Translations under genes and position numbers: made by a program | Shown here: positions 24,120 to 34,100 of the stretch, in pieces | Position numbering within the stretch: the stretch's first letter is position 1 | Layout: the number at the start of each line of letters is the position of its first letter | The notes under the pieces: generated by a model | Seen by the model: the letters and a program-made list of their open reading frames with translations, nothing else | Database searches by the model: none | Told to the model about the DNA's origin: nothing | NCBI GenBank assembly: GCA_023897205.1 | Contig: JAHWDD010000004.1 | Span: 5,270,001 to 5,334,000 of the forward strand | Length of the DNA: 64,000 nt | Reading direction: 5' to 3' | Source: Exophiala sp. HKRS030 | Taxonomy: Eukaryota; Ascomycota; Eurotiomycetes; Chaetothyriales; Herpotrichiellaceae

Positions 24120-26752
24120 ATGCCCTTTTTCAAAGACTTGCGCAGGCGATCAAAAGCCAGCTTTCGCACCTCCAACTCTTCGACCGAGTCCAATGGAACC
24201 GTCCCAACCACAAAATCCTCGTCAACGCTCAACTCTGCGCTGGGAAGCACCACACCACCCTCGACATATCATCCCAATGGTTCCGGATCTAATGTAGTGG
24301 CGACTACAAAAACTATTAGTAACGGAGAACCTGTACCTCCAGTTCCACAACGACCAAATGTCACAGTTCCGATGAGCAACAGAAATAGCATGATTGTGAG
24401 TTGGGTTTTACAATCAACGCCTTCTTGTTCCCTTCACTAACATCTCTTAGGCTCTATCACCTTCTGGCTCTAATCTGACCATGCGAGCTCCTCCCCGAGT
24501 TCACCCTACGCTCCCAAGATCACATCAATTCTGGACAACTCGGTGGTAAGTGGGACTGTAATACAATCAAAACATCTTCATCTCAGCTCACCCAGTCTTT
24601 AGGTCTACACCAAGGTGCTCCTTATTAACGGCGAAATTGGTGATCCCCAGCAGAAACCTTTGGATGGAAATTTGACAATACACCACGACAAAGATGGACA
24701 GGCATTTCCACCAACAAACTGGCCCGTATCCGATTCATACTTTAAAGCCCTGGTATACCTCTCTCCTGGCTGGAATAGGATACGATTCGACTTTACTTCT
24801 CCTAAACTCAGTTCCATCACTAACACAACTGCCTCTTCTACACATACCTCATACATCATGTTGAACTATCTTCCTTTGAACAGCGCACCCCCACTGCAGC
24901 TGGTTATCCTTGCAGGCAAGGATTCACCTTGTACATACGACGCAACTCCTCAAAGGATCCAGAATGAGGGCAACGACCTCACCATGGCGATCCGGAAGTT
25001 TAGAATGGCTGCTCATCTATGGCAAGCATTCACCGCCGAGCAAATGCATAGAAACAAATTCGGACGACGGTGCTTCAGATTTGATGAGGAATGGCAAACC
25101 GGCAGTCTTTCCGTCCGCGATTGGGATTCCGGCCAGATGAAAAATGAAGCCAGGGTACACGTGGTTCGTTCCGAACTGACTACTGCAGAGCTGCGTGACT
25201 TAGAAAATGCACAGCAATATGGTCCAGCTGGAAAGAAGGGAGACCTTTACGGAATCGCCGCGGAAGCAGTCAAGAAATACTTCAACATCAAGCCTGGTCA
25301 AAAACAGTACGTCGCTTGTTTAATACTCGACTCGCACTGGGATAAAGAAGTTGGCACAATCACCGCGCACGCAGCGCTAGGCGGTACAGGCGATGATCTA
25401 GGTCTCGCTATCTTCGGTTCGCATGCACTCCAGAGCTACCCATCATGCATTGAGGAAGTGGTACCGGCCTTTTCAGATTGTACACGAACCGACACGAATT
25501 TCGTGGCCGATGACTGTGGTGAATCCGGGAGTAGTTGGGAAGCAGCTAATATTGGAATCGGTGCCCATTTGCATGAGGTTGGTCACCTGTTTGGATGTCC
25601 GCACCAGGAAAATGGAGTGATGCTTCGGGATTATGTGCGACTAAACAGAACTTTCCTCGTTAGGGAACCCTTCTCCACCAGGACTAAATCCCAAGGTCTA
25701 AAGGTATGTCGTCAAGAGGATGAATGTGGCTGGCACAGATTGGATGTTCTTCGCTTCCGGTATCATCCATGCTTCAGACTTCCTAGCGATGAGGGCTTGC
25801 CATCACAAGACGACGGCATTCAGTACTTTCCGGTTGGAAACGGACGCATCATCATGTCCGCCCCAACAGGTATCTCATTCGTCGAGATCTGGCCTGAAGG
25901 TGATGATGTTTGCCGCCAATGGATGGATTTTACCAACACCGATTCGCGACATGGTAGTTTACCGAGACAAATCACATTGGCAGAAACTGACCTCCGATCA
26001 CGTCTACCAGAAGACAAAAGAAAGTCAAAGATAATGCTCCAAGTCCATTGCGGAAGCTCCAGAAGTGAGAAGTTGGATGATCTTGATGAAGTCCTTTCAA
26101 AAAAGAATACTGTCAACCTTCCACATGTTCGACAAGCACCAAAGCGGGATGAGGGGCTGACTATGAACGCTTACAACAATATGGTCGGTATAGGCAAGTC
26201 ATTTGACACCCGGCTAGGCTTTAAAAGCAAGAAACTTGGTCATTCTGGGCTAGAAGGGTCCAAGCCAGAGGAGTTAATATGGGAGAGCGCATCTCTACAA
26301 ACAAAATTGATGACCTCGGTAAAGGTTTACTCTGGTTACGCGCTCGATGGAATTGAATTTTGCTACGAAGATGGTCATAGTCAACTGTTTGGAAAACGTG
26401 GAGGAAAACCAGGAGGCGATGAATTCTTCCTAGGTATGTTTGAAAGCCAAGTTGAATTTCCTCAAAGACTGACCAATACAGACACAAGGCGCGGTGAAAC
26501 CATACTAGGCTTCTATATTAGAGCAGGAGCGTGGGTTGATGGTATTGAAATCTTGACTAGCTCTGGAAGGCGATCTGGGGTTTTTGGGAATGCTGCGGGG
26601 GATCGGGGTACGTGAGAGAGATGCCAGATGCAAGCAATGCTAACATTTCGTGCAGACATACCTTGCTCGCCCCACGCGGATATGTTCTTGCAGGAATTGC
26701 GGGATCCTGTGGATCCTGGGTTGATGGATTTCAGATCATCATCACACGGTAG
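24120..26752 (+). CDS. Metallopep-family zinc metallopeptidase with C-terminal jacalin-like lectin domain; two apparent 1-nt deletions
   Basis: Fungal putative peptidase of the Metallopep family (yeast Yil108w type). Inferred exons are 24120-24395, 24451-24545, 24603-26607 and 26656-26752. The N-terminus is basic and Ser/Thr-rich without a signal peptide, so it is probably intracellular. After a beta-rich domain (VLLINGEIGDP, GWNRIRFDF) comes the catalytic HEVGHLFGCPHQ, a metzincin-type HExxHxxGxxH site. The last 180 residues resemble a jacalin fold, with SVKVYSGYALDGIEFCYEDG, an ETILGFYIRAGAWVDGIEILTSSGR strand pair and a final GSCGSWVDGFQIIITR. Two frame breaks are seen. Exon 2 is 95 nt where 96 fit, resolved by a fifth C at 24493-24496. 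The last donor needs a fifth G at 26605-26608 to reach HTLLAPRGYVLAG in exon 4. Uncorrected, the C-terminus would read DIPCSPHADM and end at about 26761. Confidence 0.88.
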
Positions 26753-27683
26753 AGATGCTTGAGGATGCATATTCACGACCACTTATGCACACACCACTCT
26801 GAGGCAATTGTCTGTGTTTGGAGTATGCCTTGTTTGAAAAGTGCACAAATGGATCGCTAATCTTAAGGCTATGGGGTTTTATAACATTTCATGGACGCTT
26901 CCACTACGACTCATTGTTGTTTGACATTGATATATGGAACGATAGGTGACGGCCAGGTACAAGGTTACGGCTACGATGTCTTACTGACAGCACCAGAATC
27001 ATAAAATGGTCTGTGGAGTTTTTAAGACAACGGGAAACTGGGGAAATGTCTTGATAGAGGCTGTCAAGGCATGTATATATTTCAGCACACAGGGTACACT
27101 TACGACCAAGATATAAGGTAGTCTATGAGTGAGCGACTCCAGAAGGAACTTACTTTTAGAGGTAATATTAATGCAATCATGTTGGATGAGTTTGTGGTTG
27201 TCATTAGTATGTGCCAGCGAACTTGGTCTCCCTCTTTCAAGTTTCAAGTCCAATATTTGATCTTAAGAGACGTAAAGTTCGGGAGAAAAACACCATTGGC
27301 ACGCATCGAAGGTATCCAAAAGATCAGACGTCGGCTTGTTACATGTTAGATCAGCCAAATGGACAGGATCTGCAACTGAACGTCTAGCTCGCCCACAATG
27401 AAAGGGTTCAAGTACGGCAAAGTCACGTGAGAGAGATGGTGCTGGGACTGGTTGCCCGGGAACGGCGTTTCTGTGGCAGTCATCTCCAAATCGGGTCACA
27501 TCAACAAATCTCCAACCACAAGCCAATGAACGACTTTGGCTACCAGAACGAGCCAAAGAAACACGAACGGCAGGTTGACGACTCGTATCCGCATGACTCT
27601 AATATTAGCCAACATTCCATTTCGATTGTAATCCAACCTGAGCAACAAAGCCATTATCTATCATCCCATCGGAAACCACGCAA
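26753..27683. other. Intergenic region upstream of the SprT gene
   Basis: No gene supported. The right third is the SprT-gene leader, AC-rich just before the ATG. Confidence 0.5.
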
Positions 27684-30600
27684 ATGTCCACATATCATTT
27701 CGCCCACGACAACGACTGGAATGACCATCATGACCGTGATGACGTCGATGACAGCGACGACAGCATCGTCGACGACCTCCCGGACCTCAGTGCTATCTTC
27801 GCCCCGCGACCGTTGATGGCCACAAGCGCGGATTCGGGCTCGCTGCTACCGCTCCGAAGGTCGCCGCGAAAGAAGACTGCTGTCCAGTCGGAGGTACAGG
27901 TGGCGGAGGCAGTGGCGACGACGGTTGTGCGTGAAGATCGGACCGCCAAGTCACCATGTAAGAGGCAAAATGCTACGCTACGACGCGCAAAGGGTCAAGG
28001 TCCGGTCAAAGCAAGCGCCGCGAGAGGAGTTCCTGATGGTGACGAGCGGCAGCATGGGCGCGGACTCGAAGCAACTTCGCCCAGAAAGCAGCGAGGATCT
28101 GCCACCCAGGCCAAGCGAGCAATTCCATCTCAATCAATCACCGACAAAGTGCCAGTCTTGCGCCGTAACACACACAGCGAGGACATCAACCTGACCGTGT
28201 CATCGGGAAACCGACAATCTCCTCTAGCGGCGACTAGGGTCAGAGAAAGCCGTGGCTGCTTCCCGACCACGGCGACGATCTACAATTACAATCACAATTA
28301 CGACTACATCCGCGATCTTCAGCACCCATCGTGAAGAATGAGGCGGTAATGGCGTCGTCGTCGAATGCAGATGAGAACGAGAGACCTGCGGCGATGAAGA
28401 AAGCCGTGGGGAACACGCGTGTCCTTGGGAACAGCGAGAGGTCAGTCATGAGTCTCATGACTGAGACTGGGAGGAGGAGCGAAGGAACTGGATCGGGAAG
28501 TGCGGCTAGGCAGCAAAGTCCTCAGAAAGAACAACAGCGGCAGCAGCAGCAGCAGCAGCAGAAGAGAACGGCGAAAGGATTCACGAGCGCCAGCCGCTTC
28601 ATTCTGAACGAGGCGCGTTGCAACGACGACCTAGAGGATTCAACGGGTGAAGACGACGACGAAGATGAAGACACAGATCTGAGTGGGTTCATTGTCGACG
28701 ATGATGCCGAGTTGAGCTATCACGACTGGTCGGCGTCTGGGTCTGGGTCTGGGTCTGAGTCTGGGCCTGGGTCGGAGAACGACGATAGACCATCCCAGAT
28801 GTCGGCTTTCAAAAAACCACGTAGACGACTAGTCCGCGGCTCGCCGACACGCAGGAGGCTTAGTTTCGTGGTGGACAATGATTCAGTGTCCATAAAGGAG
28901 GAGGAAGAAAGACAGGTTTCTTCAGACAAAGACGATAAAGATGAAGAAGCAGAACAGCAAGGCGGTAGATATGCGGATCTACTAACAAATGCATTCACGA
29001 ATCTAGGATTGCTGGATCGGAAGGGCGAGGCAGAGGTAGAGGCAGAGGTAGAGGCAGAGGCAAGCATTGTCGAAACTGTGAATGAGAGTATTGAAGTGAT
29101 TGATCTAACTTCATCTCCCAACCTCTCGCCGAAAGTACCGCCTCCTGCACGCTCACAACCGATCTCAAATGTGCCATTATTAAATGCCGCTTCTACAATC
29201 AAACCTCCCGTCGACTTGTTCAGCCTCTCCGACGATTTCGACCGCGCATTGAAGCTGGCGCCTCCCACAGAAGCACCGTCATTGAGAATCCCTTCCAAGC
29301 CGCATACATCTCCAGACGACGGTGAGGAGATGGACAACGAGCATGCCACCACACACAATGATAGCGGAAGAGATGTGGGCAAGGGAGAGCGAGATCGGTT
29401 TCGAACGCCTCCGGCCACACCGCCACGATCTCCATCAAAGCTCAAGTCTCCGTCCAAACTTCTATCTCCATCCAAACGACAAACAATTCCAAAATCCCCT
29501 CATCGGCAAAGCACGGATGCCTTCTGGGATCATAACGTGATCAATGAGTGGAATGACGAGTATTCGCCCAAAAAGGCACCGGCGCGATCCCCCAAGAAGA
29601 GTGCTCTCGCACGATTTCAGATCTGGTCTGACTCGGAAGATGAAGGTGGAGCTGTGCATGATCGTGATGAGGATGATGAAGAAGAAGACCAGGAGAAGGA
29701 AATATTCAACGACAGCACAGACTCGCTTCCCAGCCCGTGTAGCTCGCCTCGTAAGTCGGGTAGGTCGGGATCGTCGCGTTCGCCGACCAAGAGCCCTGTG
29801 AAGAACGAGGAGAAGCGACGCCTGCTTGAGCAGAAGAAGGCCAAGATTGCAGAGAAGAAAGCCTTCGACTCGCGAAAGGATGAATTAGCACAGTCTCTCC
29901 TGCACGAGCTCGATACACATGTTGCGAACTCGCAGCTCTCCACTCTAGCAGCCAGCACTGGTGGTGTCAAGATCATCTGGTCGCGGACCTTGCGTTCGAC
30001 AGCTGGCCGCGCGAACTGGAAACGCACTGTCACCAGAGCTTCGTCGCCGGTCAAGTCATCGATAGGAGCTGCAACAGCAGGCATCCACCATCGCACCCTT
30101 GTGCAAACTCAGGCCCCTGTCTCGACTGTTCAACATTTTGCCTCGATCGAGCTTGCCGACAAGATCATCGACCGCGAAGACCGACTGGTCAACACACTAG
30201 CGCACGAGTTTTGTCATTTGGCCAATTTCATGGTCAGCGGCGTCCGCGACAATCCCCACGGTGCTAGCTTCAAAGCCTGGGCCGCAAAAGTCACTGCACA
30301 TCTGAGAAGAAACACGCTCAATCCGGCCTGGCGGTCTGTTGAGGTCACCACTAAGCATTCCTATGTCATCGACCACAAGTATCTGTGGGTGTGTGTCGGT
30401 CGAGAAGCGAGTCACGATGTGCGCGAGTTTCTGAATATGGGTAATAATGCACGAGGTGACGATGCTGATGCCGATGACGGCTGTGGTGCAGAATACGGAC
30501 GTCATAGCAAGAGCATCGACACTGCCAAGCAGAGGTGTGGTCGCTGTAAAGGGATGTTGATTCAAGTCAGACCCAAGCCGAGGAGTGGTGGAATGAGTCC

Positions 30601-30733
30601 AAAAAAACGGGATCTCAGCAGACGTGCAATGAAGAGAAGTGGCAGTGAGGAATCAACCGAGAGTTCGAATGTTAGTGTTGGAAGTCAGTCTAGCTTGGGA
30701 GATATGGTTGAGACGATCGAGTTGAGTGATTGA
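27684..30733 (+). CDS. SprT-like zinc protease with acidic disordered region (GCNA-type)
   Basis: Probable DNA-protein-crosslink protease of the SprT/GCNA group, a nuclear genome-stability factor. I infer exons 27684-28251 and 28323-30733 (992 residues). The 71-nt GTGGCT...CTTCAG intron resolves a frame change and joins RES to PPIVKNEAV. The first 800 residues are disordered and highly charged: acidic DDDEDEDTDLSGFIVDDDAE runs, a polyQ tract, SG repeats, many S/T-P-x-K-type sites such as KSPSKLLSPSK, and an IEVIDLTSSP stretch typical of SUMO-interacting motifs. The SprT domain has HEFCH at about 817-821 (zinc and catalytic Glu), a downstream zinc-ribbon with CxxC near 928-931 and a conserved NPHGASFKAWA segment. 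Order, acidic IDR then SprT then zinc ribbon, matches GCNA/ACRC and fission yeast SPAC19G7.04, though no HMG box is evident here. Transcribed in tandem with the metallopeptidase. Confidence 0.87.
28736..28775. repeat. (TCTGGG)n coding hexamer repeat
   Basis: In-frame hexamer array in the SprT gene encoding alternating Ser-Gly with Glu/Pro variants; likely length-polymorphic without shifting the frame. Confidence 0.85.
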
Positions 30734-30749
30734 TTGATTGATTGATTGA
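30728..30749. repeat. (GATT)n array overlapping the SprT-gene stop codon
   Basis: Five GATT units in which the first supplies the TGA stop codon. A gain or loss upstream of the stop would only reposition the same TGA, since each unit offers one. Confidence 0.8.
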
Positions 30750-31177
30750 GAAATCATGTTTGGTTGGGCATTGCAAAGGTGATTGGAAGTGTTGGACAAA
30801 CTCGTTCATCCGGCGATGGGCTGTACCATGGCATAGTTGGTTTATGGGATTGACACAGGTCGCGTCCTTCTACGCCAGTCGCAATCTGTTTCGCACAATT
30901 CAGCAGGAGGATCCTAGGCAGGACAAACTCTGTCAAGTAATATTAGTGCTCTGCGGCTTTTGGGGGTCTTGGAGAAGTGGCCTTAGTGTTTGCCTGGATG
31001 ATCATAGGACTATTCATGACTTAGTCATTGGAATCCATACGCACGCAAAAGAGCCATATGGCTCATCCATCGCCCAAGTATACATTGTATGCCGTGTCTC
31101 ATAAGTCAATCCCATCTTTTAACCTCTTACCATATGAGTCGTAGGAGCCTAGAAAGTCGATGTACGCACCGAACAAA
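30734..31177. other. Convergent 3' region between the SprT gene and the NLR gene
   Basis: Both flanking genes end here; no gene supported. Confidence 0.5.
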
Positions 31178-34100
31178 TTAGTCCGGCCATTCTCCACCAA
31201 AAGCGTTCGAAATTACTGCGACTTCCCCATTGCGTGGACATAAAATCTTGCCATCTTTCGTCAATGTAGCAAGTTCAAGCCAGTCTAAGTTGACCCAATC
31301 ACGAGGAAGGAAAAATCTTCTCCGAATCTTTGTTCCTACCTGGTCGCCAGTGATGGAGGCGGTGCATACCCAGAACTCTCGATCGATGAACACAATGACA
31401 TGCTCATCGTGGATAGTGTGACGTAGGTGCACATTCGAGCTGCTAGACCGTGTACGCTGGTGCGACAGGGTGGACGGTCGTCGGGGTTGAATTCGGTCGA
31501 TATCGCCATTGAGAAACCCGAGGGAGACCTCTAGTGCAGCTCGTATCTCTGCAGGTACTGTGTGTGCTGTGATCTCTGAGTCATTGGTTACAGAATCCAT
31601 CTCCATAAGTACGCATTGTTTCCTCCTTCTGCCCTGACTAGTCGACTCCGAGATTTCGACTAGGACAATCTGTCCATCAGTTGATACAAGAACCTTGCTT
31701 ATGAGCTTTGTGATCTCCCCTGGTGTCATAGGATATGATTCTGAAGGACGGCGTTTAACATACTCTGGCCTTAGTTCAAAAAATGAGTCTCCCATGCTTG
31801 GGATTGAATGCGCTTTTTGCATAACCAAACTACCGTCGCTCCAACGATACACGGCAATATCGTCACAAGAGAAGCCAATGAGCAAGTCTTCTGAATTCGG
31901 ATGATTGATCCACTTGCGGCGACGCGTATCCGGTATTTTGTTGGCAATTGCCTGAGCAACAATCGAGTAGAAGATTATGGAGGAGGTTGTGGAAACAACA
32001 AGTGTCAATCCGGTCCGATCAAAGAGAATCTGGTGTACTGAATCTGGTAGCGTAGCCATGAATAAGTTAACGTTAGCATACCCGTCAGCGCGACGAGTGA
32101 TTTGATCGATCGAGAGACTTCGGCTCAGATCTACTGAGGCAATCATGGAGCCGTCTTCACTCCAACAGATATGCTCAATGGTCATGAAACGTTCGGAGAG
32201 TTCAGCGAGATGTCGACTCTCGGTATCGAAAACAGATATTCGACCCTCATCCGTGCCAACGGCATAAAGATTATGAGCAGAGCAGATGCTGAGAGTCGTT
32301 ACAGGCTCTAATGCGTCGACCATTGTCTCAGCCAGCGAGGTGGTGTGAAGTGAGCTATCGTAGGTGCTGGTGGTCTCGCTTGCCCTCTCGTCAGAATTGA
32401 GAAGCTGCATGACAGCGCTCGGCTCCCACACATTGCAGAATTTGTCCCTAATATCGTAGATACGGATATCGTTCCGATCGATTGCAAAATCCTGGACAGA
32501 TGCTGCATATGAAAGCTTGTATATGGGTGTAAAATGCTCAAAATCCCATACTCGAAGAATGCCATTTCGACTGCTCGTGACAAAATATCTCCCGTCGGCA
32601 CTGCACTTGATATTCGTTGCTCTTGTGATAGACGTCGCATAATCTTGGTCGAAAGGATGCCACTTGAATATATACCCTTCATTAGATATCCCTAGCACAT
32701 GCCCTGTCATCGGGTTCCAACATAAGGCATGAGCACCAAGCACTTTGCTCCTTGTGGCAGCTCCTACGCCATGGCTTCCACTGGTTCGCTCACGTTCTCC
32801 CTCACACCGGCCAACAAGCCAAGGTCGTGGCTCATTCAGTGACCAAACCATCAGCGCATGCCCACGAAATGCAATTGCGACCATCGAACACTCGGCGTTA
32901 AATGAGACTTTCTGCGGTGAGGTATACCGGGACTTTTCTGCTATTTCGTTGCCGAAGACGTCGTGGACAATATCCCACCCATCTTGCCATTCGGTAATGT
33001 TGCAAGATCTTACTAGACGATCATCGGAGCAAGTGAAGATTAGTTCGTCATTCGGACTGAAAATTATCGTCAGTGCTTTGACCCTTTGAGGATTCACTAC
33101 TGAGAACAGATGTCTTCCGGTTCGGGTGTCCCAGACCTTTGTGTTCAGAATGCCATAGGTTGCAAGTCTGTCACCGGATGTATTGAAAGCCATTGTCAAG
33201 ACTCTCTCACCATGTTTGAAGATTCTTGCTTCATCGCAGGTGGAAGTATGGTACAGTCGAAGCGTCCCGTCGCTGGTCAAGATCGAAAAGTAACGGTCCA
33301 GGGTGGTGATTTTTAACGCCATACTAGAGCCTGGCGTCGTAAATTTAGCCAAACAGTCATCCCATTCAGCGTTGCTAAGACCCGTTATGACGGGGACCTC
33401 AACTGCGCTTCTTTGTGCGAATTGTCGGTATATAATGGAATTTGCTGGACAGAAGGCGGGGATGAGATGAAAGATTGTCTTTGGGTAATGGATTAGCTGG
33501 CTACCGAACTTGCCGACTACTCGAACAAGATCGTTGGACCATTCAGCCACGGTACTCTTTTCCTTCAATCGGTGTGTTAATGGGCTTCTAGCAGAATCCA
33601 GCTTATCAGAATCCTTGAGAAAGTCCATCATCACCTTGGAAGCCTGGACCAATACTCGTAAGCGGCCTGTGGTCGCAAGCACGAATATCCAATTTAAAAT
33701 ATTTTGACTTTGGAGAAATCGTGAGAGTAGTATTAAAGACTCCTGGTCCGCCCAAGAATTGCTCGCCGCTAGATGGTGTGGCCAGGAAGTAGCTGCGTAG
33801 GTCAAAAGGCTCCTTGATTCAGGCTCCATGCGTGTACCTTTCGAAAATGGACCTTTCAAAAATTCGAGGCCAGGGGAGTCATCGTTTGATCTGAACACAT
33901 CACCTCGACTACGTGTTCCAGATAGGGCATGCATGCATTTGGTAAATAGTGCATGATGTGTCTCAGGAGGATTGACGTAGAAATTCAAGTCCGACTTTGT
34001 CATGAGGAAGTCCCGAGCTGAGGAATGGATCATTGTGACATGAGCCCGCTTGTCCACTATGACAAACTCACCACAGACTGTACGTATAGTGTGTTCTAAA

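Noticed and set aside
28239..28336. Alternative introns of 84 or 98 nt in the SprT gene
   Set aside because: The 84-nt version does not change frame and reaches a stop; the 98-nt version ends in GTGAAG, a weak acceptor, so the 71-nt intron was preferred.
28720..29475. 251-codon Ser-rich minus-strand frame
   Set aside because: Antisense shadow of the acidic repeat region of the SprT gene.
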